A DNA stretch of 64,000 bases, taken from positions 13,599,030 to 13,663,029 of the forward strand of contig NC_068346.1 in assembly GCF_014633365.1 (NCBI RefSeq). Reading direction: 5' to 3'. Origin of the DNA: Diospyros lotus. Taxonomy: Eukaryota > Streptophyta > Magnoliopsida > Ericales > Ebenaceae. The translations under genes were made by a program, and so were the position numbers. Positions within the stretch are counted from its first letter, which is position 1. Each line of letters starts with the position of its first letter. The notes beneath the pieces were generated by a model. The model saw only the letters and a program-made list of their open reading frames with translations, did no database searches and had not been told where the DNA came from. Of the stretch, positions 26,501 to 41,500 are shown piece after piece.

Positions 26501-29500
26501 TTACATTTCAGCTTCCTTGTAGTACTCTTGTCTAAGAAGATGTGGGTACTTCTGCTATCTATCAATATCATTAGCTTCTTGTCCAGGGCATTGCCCTCCA
26601 CCTTGATTATTTTACTGTCGGCTAGCCCTTGTAATGTGTGCAGTGATATCTCCAACTTCTTCTCCCCTTCAATTTCCACATGATTGGTATCCTCTTCTTC
26701 CTCTGTCCCTATTTCTTCCTTACTTTCCAATAGTAGCAGTCGTCTCCTGCATTGGTGCCTCAAGCAATATTTATCTCCATAGCGAAAATAGAGGCTGGCT
26801 TGCCTCTGTTCTAGGATCCTTCTTGCTAAAGGTTGAGCAGGGGTGATAATTGTCATTCCCTTATTCCCTTGACTGATCTTGCCACTTTCCTTACCGAACC
26901 CCTTGTTTCCCTGTTTGGGTGAGCCTAAGTGCGTCACTCTTCCCATTCATCTTTATTCCCTCCACCATCTATTCTTGTAACTTAGCACATTCGGCTACAT
27001 ACTTAATAGTCTTAGGTTAAAACATCTTAACCGTAGGGCGTAGCTCTTCGCTCAAGCCACTAATAAAGCTTGAGACAAAGTATCCCTCTGTGAGCATGGG
27101 ATTTTAAATTTTTATAAGCGATTTGAGCTCTTCAAATTTGAATTGATATGATTGCACAATCCTCTTCTGTTTAAGCATGTTGAACTCCTCTACCACGTCT
27201 AACATGCTTTGATCTCCAAAACTTTCACACAAGTCCTCCACAAACTCCACCCATAGACAACTCTCCTTCACCCTACTCCACCCTTGAAACTAGGCTTCCC
27301 TAGCATCATTAAGATAAGCAGCGGCTAAGGTTACCTTCTGTTGTTCAGCCTCGTTATAGATGCTAAACATACGTTCACATCGCCTAACCCACCAGCTTGG
27401 GTTTTGGCCATCGAATAAAGGAATCTCCATCTTTGACATTGGAAATCCAGTCTGATTAGGAATAGCTGGAGCTCCTTGCCTTCTCTCTACATTGTTCTCT
27501 CCTACCACTGGGGGTTCTACCTCAAATTCTGACGATCTCTCGGATCGGTGGGCCATTCCATGCTCGTAGTATCGGTTCAAATCTCTCTCTAGGTGGGAAT
27601 TCAGGAGAGAGCCTTACTGGAATCTGGCTGGTGAACATTACCGTGAATTGTTGTATCTGATCTTGTAGTTGTTGATTCTGCTCGCGCATTTGGTCTTGCA
27701 GCCAATTGTGCTAATTACGACTCTCCTCGCGCCATCTTTCCATTGCTGCTTCTATCCTTCTTTCCGCCACTGATGTCTCCAGCGTTCCATTCGAATTTGC
27801 ATATCCGCCACTGCTACTGTAACTTGTTGCAATTGTGATTCCATCTGCTTCATTTTTTTTCCTTTGGCCATGGTGACGGAGATAACATTCAAAGATTGCT
27901 GCCCTAAAGTGCTCTGATACCAATTTGTCAGACTCCGGTTTTAACGAAGGAATTCTCCTCTGGAACTGAGGAGAATTAGAGAGGTTTAGGAAGAGAATTG
28001 AGAGAATTGAGGGGGGGAAGAATGAGAGAAGAGTTGAGAGAGAAGATGAATGTGAGGCAGGAAAGAGAATTCAGTTTGTATTGATTGATGCCTTCTCTTT
28101 GAATGGGATCAGAGTTATATACTGATCCTCCACTGGAAATAAGCGCTAAATTCAAAATTAGCATAACTGCCTACTTCTAGGTTATTACAGTAAAGCCCCC
28201 ACTATCTACACAACATACAATTATGCCCCCCTTGCCCTTATAACTTGCGGCCACATGACAATACACTTACCAAAAAAAGGAAAGATAACCATCCTATGGG
28301 TTGTGTAGATGCATGATGAATAGAGAAGTGTCAGTAACTAAATAAATAGAATGGCTGTTTTTACCTTCTAAAACACTTACAAATCAAATACAACGGCAGC
28401 TATGCTCTAATATTTCTGTTATTGGGTGCTCTTTTTTTTGCCTTGAACTGACAGTTCAGACTTGCATGGATTGCAGACTGGTCTATCAACTCTTTATGCA
28501 AATATAGTTCCAGCACTTTCTTCCTTTGCCCATACTTCAATTTTTGACACTTGATTCAGAGCTTTAACTTCTCTTCTTACCAGGTTATCATCAGAACTTG
28601 GCAAACTGCTCACAAGATGAAGTTAGTAAGAGGATCTGTTGAATCAAGTGGATTAGACAATGACAACCTCCGGATCAGACGATATATTGCGAAGTATACT
28701 ATAAATCCAGCTATAGCTAATGGGTTTGCTGAATTTGTAGGTTCAATAGAGGTAAGCTAATTTGATGTTCTTATCCTTTTTCAACTTAATTCAGCTCTGA
28801 TAGCATGAATAAAACTTTATAGTACCTTGAAAGTGGAAGCTGTTCCCCAGTGTCATGCTAGCATACGTTCGGTTGGAGTCAACTGTTCATATGGATTTCA
28901 GGAAATATCAGTTTAAGGAAATTTCATCCTGTTCCAATATGTCCCTGACCCTCCATTATTAACATTCCTGACCTTTTTTGCATCCTTGGTGAAACCATCT
29001 GAAGGAATTAAGTTTGTGATGATTTCTGACCCAAATATTTTTTAAGTGCATATTTTTTAAGTGGCTGCTGATGTTTGACTTGATACTTTTGCAGACAATA
29101 TTAGAATTCCCTATGTTTAATTCTTTTTCTTATCAAAAGATAATAGTTTTTCATATTCATTTTCATGAAGCTGAGTAATTTATAATGTTTGCATAGAAGA
29201 AACATTATAAAGAAAAAGAAAAGTAGTGATATGAAGTTGGTTTACTGAAGATAGATGCACTTGTGAGGAGGGTGGATGGAATGACAGAAACTTGTAGCAA
29301 AAGAGGTAGAGGAATGCCAAAGAAAATTTGGTGGGTAACTCCCAATCATGACATGAAATATAATAGCTTTACAAAAACATATATTCATGAATTTTCAATT
29401 ATTAGATGATTGACGAGTTTGAATCCATTTATCCAACCCCACCTAGTGGGATTAATGATTAGTGTGTTGTTCTTGTTTATGAAGTTGAAGCATTCATTAG

Positions 29501-32500
29501 TGTACTATTTTTCAATCATAATGTAACATGCTAACAACTATCCCACACTTGTTGATTTTGGTCATAGTTTTGCCCTTTCACTGATTCATGTTTACTTTTT
29601 AAAATATACTCGTCTTTTTGCAAATTTTTATCTCTTCTATTGTGAAAGACCGTCAAGGATTTGAGCAGTATAGAGTAAATATAACTAGTTTTTTGACTTC
29701 TCTTGTTGACAACAATTTGACTTGATGTAGACAACTAATATTATCTGTTATAAAATCTCAATTTTTATGAATTTGATGCAGGTGGGTAAGTTGGCTGATC
29801 TTGTTATTTGGAAACCAGCATTCTTTGGGGCAAAACCTGAAATGGTAATCAAAGGTGGCACAATTGCATGGGCTAACATGGGCGATCCAAATGCGAGCAT
29901 ACCAACTCCTGAACCGGTAACAATGATTTTTTTTCTTCATACATATATGTATGTATTTTTGCAAGTAAGCTTGTTAGCAGTGATGGCTTTCTTCTATTGA
30001 TACTTCTGCTGATTGTGGTGCTAACAATATGTTGACAGTTATATCTCTAGTCCTTGAACAAACTTAGATGCTTAGGAAGAAATGCTCTAAGTGACAACGG
30101 GGTGAAGGGAAATAACTTCAATCACACTTTGCATTAGATCGTATGCTTCATCTATATATAGAAATTTCTATCAACTTTTCTCCTAGAATCTAGGAATTCA
30201 AAAATCAAATTTGAAAATACAATACAACAATAGATAAGATTGAATTTAAACTTGAAAGTTAGTTTGTTTCCTATCTTTATGGAATAGCTGTAAGCCTGTA
30301 ACTTGTTTTCTTCTTTTGAATTCAACCTCTTCTTCTTATCCTCTTATCTCTTATTCAAAATTAACTGCTCTTATCATCAACCAACTATTCTTATCACCAT
30401 TTCATTTCAGAATTCCACCCTAATCCGGAATTTTTTCCTCAACACTCCCCCTCAAGTTGGTGAATAAATGTCTCTCATTCCTAGCTTGTCTCTAGTTAGC
30501 TCAAACCCCTATTTATTCATGGCCTTGGTGAGAATATCAGCTCCTTATAAATCTCTAGAGATATATATAAGATGGATTCCACCATCCTCAATTTCCTACT
30601 TAATGAAATGTTGATTGATCCTCACATGTTTCATCCGGTCATGTTGGACCGGATTATTCAATATACTGATGGCTAATTTGCTGTCACAATACAACCTTGT
30701 AGGGATAGGTATTGGCATTTGCAAATCTTACATAAGCTTCCCGAGCCATATCATCTCACATATACCTTGAGCTATAGCTCAATATTTTGCCTTAGCACTG
30801 TTTCTAGCCACCAATCTTTGTTTCTTCCTTCTCCATGTCACAAGATTCCCCCGTACCTTAGTACAATATCCAGAAGTAAACTTACTGTTCTCAAAAGATC
30901 TAGCCCAATCAGCATCCACAAAGCCTTGTATTCCTCAATCCTCATTCTTTCTGAACATTAGCCCCTTTCCAGGAGTTCCTTTAAGGTATTTCAAGATATG
31001 ATAAGTAGCATTAAGATGTCTGCTAATGGGTGAATGCATGGATTGACTACCACACACACTGCATATGTAATATCTAGTCGTGTAAGAGATAAATAGATTA
31101 ATTTTTTCACTAACCTTTGGTATCTACCTTTTTCCATTGCTGTTTTTGTTCCATCCTCTTTAGCATTCTATTTAGGTTCCAATGGTGTGCTGGTTGGCTT
31201 ACAACCAAGCTTACCTATCTCCTTCAGTAGATCTAACATATACTTTTTTTGGGAAATAAATATTCTCTCGTTAGTCATTGCTACTTCCATTCCTAGGAAA
31301 TACCTTGTTGTCCTAGGTCTTTGACTTCAAATACCTGTTGTAACTGACCTTTAAGTGCCTTTATTTCCTGCATATTGTCACTAGTAATGAAAATATCATT
31401 CACATGAACTATTAGGATAGTTTTACGACCATGAGCTGCATGTTTAGTAAATAAAGTGTGATCAGACTTCCCTTGTTTATACCCTAGTTGGTTTAAAGTT
31501 GTACTAAATCTTTTAAACCATACCCTAGGGAATTGTTTAAGTCCATACAAGGACTTCTTTAACCTATAAACTTTTCCTTCCCTGCCTTCCATCTCAAATC
31601 CAAGGGGAATTCTCATATATATTTCTTCTTTTAGGTCACCATTGAGGAATGCATTTTTTATGTCTAATTGGTGTAATTCCCAATTCAAATTAGTGCAAGA
31701 GATAATAACACACGTATAGAATTGAGCTTTGCAGCTGGTGCAAAAGTCTCTTCATAATCTAAACCGTGTGTTTGGGTGAAGCCTTGGGCCACTAACCTGG
31801 CCTTGTACCTCTCAATACTCCCATCAAATTTATACTTAACAGTAAACACCCATTTAGTACCTACCACCTTCTTATCTTGAGGTAATTTTACCACTTTCCA
31901 TGTGCCATTCTTCTCTAGTGCATCCATTTCCTCCATTACAACATTCTTTTAGTGCGGTGTTTGTAAAGCCGCATAGATATCTCTAAGAATTTATACTTCA
32001 TCAACCCTTGTAGTAAATGCCCTGAATTGAGAAGACAATCGAGAATATGCCAAATGATTAGAAATTGGATATTTAGTACATGAGGATATTTAGTACATGA
32101 TCTCACCCCTTTTCTCCAAGTTATTGGAATATCCAAATCATAGAAAACTGGTTCTGTATTTTCTGTCCTCTGTTCCTCCTCAATCGACATTGTTATTTTA
32201 GTTCCTTCAGATTCCAGTCTTCCATCCTCAATAGTCACCAAACCTTCTTCTGGGGTTAATGACTGGCCTTGCTTTGGTTCATAAGTCCTCCTTTGAGAGT
32301 ACACCAGAGGTGGTGGTTGAGGAATTGGACTGGTTGCTCTCCCCCTTGATCAGTTACATAAGTAGGAGTAGGAGTAATCAAAGTGACTGCCTCAGGACAA
32401 AAAAAATCCTTACCTTGCTCTGCACTAGAAGTCTCCCTCTGTAGGGGTATGGTAGGATAATAATAGCGATCCTCGAGAAATGAGATATCACAAGACACAC

Positions 32501-35500
32501 AAAATTCCTTAGTGTTAGGACAATAACATATGTAGCCTTGTTGTGTGGGAGAGTAGCCTACAAACACACACTTCAAAGATTTGGTTTCAATTTAGAGTGA
32601 TAGTTATGCACAAACACTGTACACTCAAATACCTTTGGAGATAATGAATTAAGTATTTAGGTAAGGAGAGGATAGGCAGCCAGAAGAGTGCTCAAGGGTG
32701 TTTTGAACTTGAGAAATTCGGTAGGGAGTCTATTGATGAGATAGGCAGTAGTGAGTATGGATTCTCCCCAATAGGAAGTAGGGACTAAGATGGTAAACAT
32801 TAAGGATCTAGTTGTTTCAAGCAAATGTCTATTCTTTCTTTCGGCCACTTCATTTTGTTGTGGATTATAGGGACATGTATTTTGATAAATAATTCCATTC
32901 TCATTGAGATAGGTTTCAAATTCGGTTGAAGAATATTCCCTTCTATTATCCGACTGAAGGATATGGATTGAGATTTGAAAAACATTATTATTTGATGGAA
33001 TTTTCTGAACACAGCATACACCTCATATTTTTCCTTCAACAAAAACACCTAACACACTCTAGTATGATCATCTATGAAGGTGACAAACTAGCGAGTGTTA
33101 GTTAGGTTTGAAGTTTTTGTTGGTCCCCATACATCACTATGCACTAATTAGAATGGTTTTGTTCGTTGATAAGAGTGAATAGGATGTGAAGTTTTTGTTT
33201 GTTTAGCAAGAATACATTGCTCACAATCGAAAGACTCACTTTCTTTATTAACAAACAAATAAGGGTACAGAATCTTTAGGTATCTAAAGCTTGGATGGCC
33301 TAAACGCTTGTGCTACAATTGAATACTAGAATCTGAGACAACAAAAGATGAAAATGGATTGCCAATCATCTTCCCTGAAATTAGGTAACTTAGATAATGG
33401 TATTGGCAACACCATTAGCATAAATATAGGCCTTCTTTTCTCTCAGCATTGCCAATCATCTTCTCTCAAATTAGGTCTTGAAACACACAATGAGTTGGAG
33501 AGAAAGTCACTTTACAATTAATATCCTTAGTAATTTTACTGATTGACAACAGATTGCATTTCAATTTAGGCACATATAATACAAATTTCAAACATAAACC
33601 AACTATATATATTGAGCCTTCTCCCTTAGCATAAGAAATAGCCATTGTTACTCTAAACAAGATTGAGAAAATATAATTTTCTATTTCTTAGAATTATACA
33701 ATGATTTCCCTTTTCTCTTTATAGAGGAAGAGAATAATACAAAAGGAAAATAACAAAAAGGAAATAGGAATATACATAGATTATACATAGAATCTAAGAT
33801 ATACAAAAAATATTCTATATTCAAAAAATACTTCTATTTCTACACTCCCCCTCAAGCTGGCTTGAAGATATCTTCCATGGCAAGCTTGCTTACAAGTTTC
33901 TCAAATTGAGTTCTATGTACTCCTTTTGTAAGAATGTCAACCACTTAATCAACTGTTGGAATGTAGGGCATACAAATTACTCCATTATCAATTTTTTCCT
34001 TAATAAAGTGTTTATCCACCTCTACATGCTTTGTCTTGTCATGGAGAACTGGATTATGAGCAATAGAGATTGCAGCTTTATTATCACAGTAAACTTTAGC
34101 TGGAAGGAAAGTGGAGACCCTCAAGTTTGATAGAAGCCTCTTTATCCACATGGGCAACTGCACGAAATTCAGCTTCAGCACTGCTTCTGGCCACCACATT
34201 TTGTTTCTTACTTCCCCAAGTAACAAGATTGCCTCCCACAAAAGTGCAGTACCCTAATGTAGATCTTTGGTCAGTTATACTGCCTGCCCAGTCCGTATCT
34301 GTATAAGCCTCTACATGAAGATGTCCACGTTTTCTAAAAAGTAGACCTTTCCTAGGGATTCCCTTTAGGTACTGCAGAATTCTGTAGGTAGCTTCAAAAT
34401 GTTGTGAACTAGGTGAGTGCATAAATTGACTTACAACACTTACAGCAAAGGCTATGTTTGGTTGAGTATAAGAGAAATAGATAAGTCTACCCACAAGTCT
34501 TTGATATTTCTCCCTTTCTACCACATTTTTGGCCTCGGCAGGTTGAAGTTTTAAGTTGGGTTCAATGGGAGTTTCAGCAACCTTACACCCAAGCATTCCT
34601 GTTTCACTGAGTAAGTCTAGAATATACTTACGTTGGTTGACAAAGATCCCCTCCTTAGATCTTGCAAATTCCATCCCAAAAAAGTACTTTAGATGACCCA
34701 AGTCCTTGATCTCGAACTCATGAACTAATCTCCTCTTAAGCTCTTCAATCTCTCCATTGTCATCACCAGTCATTATTATATCATCCACATAGACAATTAA
34801 GATTGCTTTCTTACCGTCATTGGCGTGCTTGAAGAATAGTGTGTAGTCTGCTTGGCTCTGAATGTAACCATAGCTTTTCACCACCTTTCCAAATCTTTCA
34901 AACCACACTTTCGGAGACTGTTTTAGACCATACAATGATTTTTTTAAACGACATACCTTGTTTGTACCGAGGCTCTTTTCAAACCCTGGTGGAAGATCCA
35001 TAAACACTTCTTCTAAATCACCATTTAGGAAGGCATTCTTTACATCAAATTGGTGGAGTGGCCAATCAAGATTCATTGCAAGGGAGAGGAGAACTCGAAT
35101 AGAGTTTATTTTAGCTACTGGAGCAAATGTTTCTTGATAGTCGATGCCGTATGTTTGGGCGAAACCCTTAGCAACCAGCCTTGCTTTGTATCTTTCAATG
35201 CTCCCCCATTTGCCTTACATTTTATAGTAAATACCCACTTACAACCTACTGTTGCTTTGCCCTCTGGTTTGTTCACAATCTCCCAAGTTCCATTCTTTCT
35301 AAGAGCACTCATTTCCTCCTGGACTGCTAACTTCCAATCTGGGTCACCAAGGGCATCCTGAATTGTTGTTGGGACATGTATGTTAGAAATATTTGAAAGA
35401 AAGGCCTTATGATGATTGAACAATTTTTGGTATGACAGGTATTTAGCAATTGGGTGTTTGGTACAAGATCTCACTCATTTCCTAGTAGCAATAGGGACAT

Positions 35501-38500
35501 AAAGATCAGACAAGTCAAATGAAGAATAATCTGTAGGAGTGAGTTTAGAGTTACCATGAGAAGAAGAAGAACTATCGGAAAGCCCATCACTCGAAGACGT
35601 CGATTGTTCAATTGTTAGAGGAATATTTAGATTGATAGTATTCTTCAGGGTTTGTCTTCTAGTATAAAACTGAAGCTCCAGTTTTGGAATATTTTGATCC
35701 GTTTGTGGTAATTCTCCCCCTAGTTCCAATCCCATCACGCTAGGCACTTGTGAACCAGACACACCCTGTTCCACAATATTTGGAACATTTATATCCTTGA
35801 GTTGTTTATCAGAGTGAAGGGGAGCACCAATCATGGTAGGACGAGGATCATAGAGTTTTAAGTAATTATACCCTCAACATTAGAATTCAAAAAATTATCT
35901 TTTTTCTCAATATGCTCTCCCTGAAGATGATTTTTGGGAAAGTAGGGTTGAGTTTCGAGGAAAAACACATCCATACTAATATAAGTTTTTTTGGTAACAG
36001 GATTAAAGCATTTGTACCCTTTTTTATTTGGTGCATAGCCCAGAAAGACACATTTTTCAGCTGTGGGATCCAATTTGGAACGAAAAATTTGAGGAACATA
36101 AACAAAGCAAGTGCATTCAAAAACTTTTAAGGGTAATTCAAAATATATACGACAGAGAGGGAAGAGTTGTTTTATAGAGTGTAAGGGGGTTTGAAACTGT
36201 ATAACACGAGTAGGCATACGATTGATGAGATAGGAAGCGGTTAAAATTGCATCACCCTAGATGTATTTAGGGACATTCATAAAAAACATGATGGCCCTGG
36301 CAACCTCGAGTAGATGTCGATTTTTCTGTTCAGCAATACCATTTTGTTAGGGAGTTTCACGACAAGTGGATTGATGTTGCCATTATCAGATCGAAGAATA
36401 CAGATTTTTGTGTTAAATTGAGCTTCAATCAAATGGAAAAAATCCTTGAAAATTCTAGGCACATCTGATTTCTTTGCAAGTAAGTAAACCCAACAAAGTC
36501 GAGTATGATCATCAATAAAAGTAACAAACCACTTTTTTTCAGACAAAGTAGAAACCTTAGAAGGGCCCCAAACATCACTATGTATTAAATAGAATGGTTT
36601 TGAAGGACAATAAGGTTTTTAAAGAAATTTAACACGATGATCTTTGGATAAATGACAACTCTTGCAGTGAAACATAGAAGGATCCATTCCTTTAAACAAC
36701 GTAGGAAATAAATATTTCAAGTAAGGAAAACTGGGATGGCCTAGCCTAAGATGCCATTGCATTATTTGATTAGAAACAGAAGTAGAACTAATATCACTCA
36801 GCCCGTGAGCTTTTTTATTACGCAAGATAGCCCCATCCAAATAGTAGAGCCCGTTTATTTCTCTAGCACTGCCAATCGTCTTCCCCGAGTTTTGGGCCTG
36901 AAAAATGCAATAGGAATAAAAAAAGATAACACAACAGTTAGAATCTTTGGAGAGTTTACTAACAGAAAGAAGATTGCAGGCAAGTTTAGGAACATGGAGT
37001 ACTGATTGAAGATCAATACGCTCATAAAGTTTAATGAGACATTTACCTGCAATAGGGGAAAGACTACCATCAGCTATTCTTATTTTTTCACTACCAGAAC
37101 AGGGAATATATGAGTTGAAGAGATGTGATAAACTAGTCATGTGATCAGATACTTCTGAATCAATGATCCATGGAATAGATTGAAAAGAGCTAGATAGGGC
37201 AAAAGAGTTTCTACCTGAATAGGCCAAAGAACAATTGGGTGTACCAGAGGACAAATTAGGCTTTAGCAGTCGCAAAAGTTGATCAAGTTTCTCTTTGTTG
37301 AATGGTCCTGCATCAGCTTCATGAGCAGTAGGTTGGGATCGCTTCGATTTAGACTTCCAATTGGCCGGCTTGCCATGAAGCACCCAATAGGTCTCCCGAG
37401 TATGGCGTGGTTTATTGCAATGATCACATCAAATACGAGGTTTTTCTTCCGCCTTTCGTTGACTCGCAATATGTCGTCCACCAACATTAGCATCAGTAGT
37501 CACAAGTGCCATATTTTCAGATAACCCACTTTCTCCACTCTTTTTCTTGCCCAACATAACCAGTCTTCGGTTTTCTTCACGCCGAACTTCAGAGAAGGCT
37601 TCACTAAGAGACGGAAGTGGATTTCTACTTCATCATACTCAACATTGAGTCCAACGAGAAACTTAAATACCCGATTAGCATTGACCATTTTCTGATAATA
37701 CTTGCAATCTTCTGTGTTTTTCCACTCATATGTATTGAAGAGATCCAAGTCCTGCCAAATGCACTTTAAAGAATTAAAATATAGGGTGACAATATCACTA
37801 CCTTGTCGAATCTCACCAGGTTTCAAGTTGAGCTCGTAGATTTGGGATTGATTCCCCAAATCGGAATACATGGCAGTGACTTCATCCCATAGTTCTTTTG
37901 CTATAGAGAAGCACATATAGTTCGAACTTATCTCTTCCTCTATGGAGTTAACAAGCCACGTCATCACCATTGAATTCTCAGCATCCCAAATGTCATACAG
38001 CGGGTTTTTACTGTCTGGGGCTAATGTGGCGTCAGTTAAATAGCCAATCTTTCCCCGACCTCGAATGTACATACGAACAGATTGCGACCAACGCTGGAAA
38101 TTGGTACCATTGAGATGAATGGTCGTAATCTGTACCGGATGTGAGTCGGAGGAGTTTCGAGGATCTCGAAATTGGTCTTGAGAAGACTGGGATTGCTGGG
38201 TCTGAGTGATTGAAGAAACGGATCGGGGCAACAGAAGTAAAGACCCACTAGCAGCTAGATCTGGATCTGTACAAATCTGGAGACCCTAGCAGAGATCCAC
38301 AGATCTAAATACTTGGATCTGGGTACCTAGTTGCCCAATCTGAACAATAGAGGTCCAGAACGAGTAGCAGCACAAACCGCACGAACGAGGCACGAACGAA
38401 GCAGCAAGAACGAAGGATAGGGGCGACTCTGATGCGCGATGCAGAGTCGACCTTCGCGACAGCAACAGGTGCGAACATCCGATGCGTGATGGAGAAGCAG

Positions 38501-41500
38501 CACGAACGACGGATAGGAGCGGCTATGGAGTGCGATGCAACGCCAACCTTCGCAGCCAAGGATAGCGACAGGTGCGACTGATGAAAGCTGACCTTCATGA
38601 GAGACTAGGAGATCACGACCGTTCCAGAGGTGGGAACCCACTGGAGAACAACGACGACTGAAGATGCAGTAGCGGTCAGGATGGCCGGATCTCAAAGGCG
38701 ACGACCGATGTAAGAGCGGCGGCAGCCGAAGGAAGGCCAGTGAAGAACGGCGGCACTTCTAGGGTATAGCAAAGGAATAGAGGAAATTAGGGTTTCACAG
38801 TTGAACAACTGTGATTTAATCCTAATTTCTGCTCTGATACCATCTAAACAAGATTGAGAAAATATAATTCTCTATTTCTTAGAATTATACAATGATTTCC
38901 CTTTTCTCTTTATAGAGGAAGAGAATAATACAAGAGGAAAATAACAAAAAAGGAAATAAGAATATACATAGAATCTAAGATATACAAAGAATATTCTATA
39001 TTTAAAAAATACTTTTATTTCTACAGTTACTTTTATAGTTCTATTACACCTTTTATAATTTGACAATTCATGTAATGAACTAGTCATATGGTCTGAGGAT
39101 CCTATATCTACAATCTAGTCATCTATTGATAGCAATTTAGAGAGATAACATTAATGGAAAGTACCTTGTTTAGCAAGGGAAACCATTGGGTTTGGGGTTT
39201 CCACCAAATCTAATGATTTTGTAAATTGTGTCTAGTTCAATACCTGTTGCAACACTTCCAATTGATCTATGGTTAAGGTAAAATTAGTCACTTTACCTTC
39301 TTTAGTATCAACTACATAGACTGTTTGAGGTTTTCTCTGGCCTTTTCCTTTCAAGTTTGCTGGTTTCCTTTCGAAGTGATGTGCCACTATGCTCATGTGG
39401 AATTTTGTTGGGAGATGCATGGATAGAAATTTGATGTAGACTTAAGGTTGCTTAAGTTAAGGGGTTGTGACATAATCCTCGGTGTGGACTGGATGAAGGG
39501 AGTTAGCCCTGTAAGTTTTGACTTCAACAAAATGGAAGTCACGTTCTAGAAGGAGGGCAGGAGGATGACCCTTACTGGCCCTGGAGATAGGGATATGTAA
39601 GATGATAACCGAGAGGAAGCTACAAAAAATTTTGAAGTCTAAATGGACTCAGGTGGCCCAACTTTTCTCAATCCATGTAGTGGAGCATGCAGAGGAAGAG
39701 CAGAATGGAAAAGAAGAAATCACCCTCGACAATCAACAATGGGAGGGACATGAACTAGATTTCCTTAACAAACTTATGCTTGAATTAGGGACCTATTTGA
39801 AGAACCCCATTCACTTCCACCCCATAGACATTATGACCATTCCATTGTTTTAAAACTCAACATTGAACCTATTAACATCACCCCCCTAAATAAAAAGCTG
39901 AGATTGAAAACCTGATTAAAGACACGCTGACAAGGTCAATCATTCAACCAAGTCAAAGCTCATATGCATCACCTATACTTCTGGTTAAAAAGAAGGATGG
40001 GAGCTGGCACTTTTACATTGATTTCCGCCAACTCAACACTCACATTGTGAAGAACAAATTTCCAATCCCTATAATAGAAGACCTCTTGGATGAGCTTAAG
40101 CATGTAGTTGTTTTCACTAAATTAGACCTTAGATCAGGGTATTGCCAGATCCATATGAACCTTGATGACATACCAAAAACTACTTTCACCACTCATCAAG
40201 GGCAATACAAATTCTTAGTAATGCCCTTTGGCCTTACAAATGCTCCTGCCACATTTTAAGTACTAATGAATCACATTTTTGAACCTTACCTCTGCAAATT
40301 TATACTTGTCTTTTTTGATGACATCCTTGTCTATAGTCCTTCATTCCACCAGCACATTGACCACCTAAAAATTACCTTTGAGGTCCTTAGAATCAATTAG
40401 TTGTTTATTAAGAAATCTAAGTGCCTTTGCACAACCACATGTGGAATACTTGGGACGTGATATCCAGTGCAGGGGTGAGCATTGATCCTAAGAAGGTGTA
40501 TGCTATGCTAGCATAGCCAAGACCTACAATTGTGAAAGCCATGAGGGGATTCTTGGGCTTGACAAGGCAATACAGGCGGTTTGTGAGGGACTATGGGGTG
40601 ATTAGCAAGCCCCTAACTAATCTACTGAAGAAGGAGGGGTTCTCTTGGGATGAGAAGGCAGAGAAGGCCTTTGTACAGCTCAAAAAAACAATGAGTGAAG
40701 TGCCTACTCTGGGGCTTCCTGTTTTTTCTAAACCATTCATCTTAGAGACTGACGCAAGTAACACAGGTGTGAGGGCAGTGCTTTCACAAGAGGGGAGGCC
40801 ATTGGCTTTCATTCGCTAGGCCCCAAGCCCAAGGCATCAATTGTTGAGTGTGTACGATAAGAAATTGTTGGTAGTCTTGATTGCAGTTGGAAAATGGAGA
40901 CATTACTTGGAAAGGGGGCAATTCATCATAGAAACGGATCATGAGAGTTTAAAATTCCTCCTACAACAGAGGATGCACACTGTTGGGATTCCAACAAATT
41001 ATTTTGAAATTCTATTGAACTACTCAAATCCAATTGAAAAATTACACAGCTCAAGAAGGAAAAATAGAAAAAAAAAAAAAAAAAAAACAAGAACATCCAC
41101 GGTGTTCAAGAGGCCCCAACTCTCCAGAATCCTTCTACAAAATTCCACCCCTTTCTCTCACTCTCTTTCTCTTATTATACCCCATCATACTCAGCATAAT
41201 TGCCTCTGGCAGCACATGCTAGTTTGTTACACACAAACCAGTTATTTCCCTTACTACCCTCCACCCCAGCTTGCTGTTACGCAAGTCCCCCTCACTTTAC
41301 CCCCCTTTGCCTCTACCCCTTGGGCCACCTCTGGTAGGTCCAATGGACCCGGCCTATCATTATCTCCCTCCCTCACTTTCACCTTGTCCTCAAGGTGGAA
41401 ATTTGGAAACTATTGCTGAATGAAGTCAAATGGTTCCCATGTTGCTTCTAAAGGAGGCAGTCCCTTCCATTGAATTAAAACATCCCTGCCTTATAGATTA

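Larger units (their letters stand above)
33652..39025 (-). mobile_element. Ty1/copia retrotransposon C3, full length, nested in C2
   Basis: LTRs at 33652-33844 and 38843-39025 with a 5-bp target duplication GTTAC (33647-33651, 39026-39030). A primer-site complement is at 38831-38842, and a CTCCCCCTCAAG tract follows 33844. The LTRs differ at about 6 positions plus two indels (about 97% identity), fewer than C1. In element orientation the LTR ends are TG...GA instead of TG...CA. Removing C3 restores the C2 protease frame. Confidence 0.95.

Noticed and set aside
38305..38695. Overlapping minus-strand open frames of about 100 codons
   Set aside because: They lie in the GC-rich leader of copia C3 between gag and primer site; repeated Ser/Arg/Cys blocks come from a local duplication.
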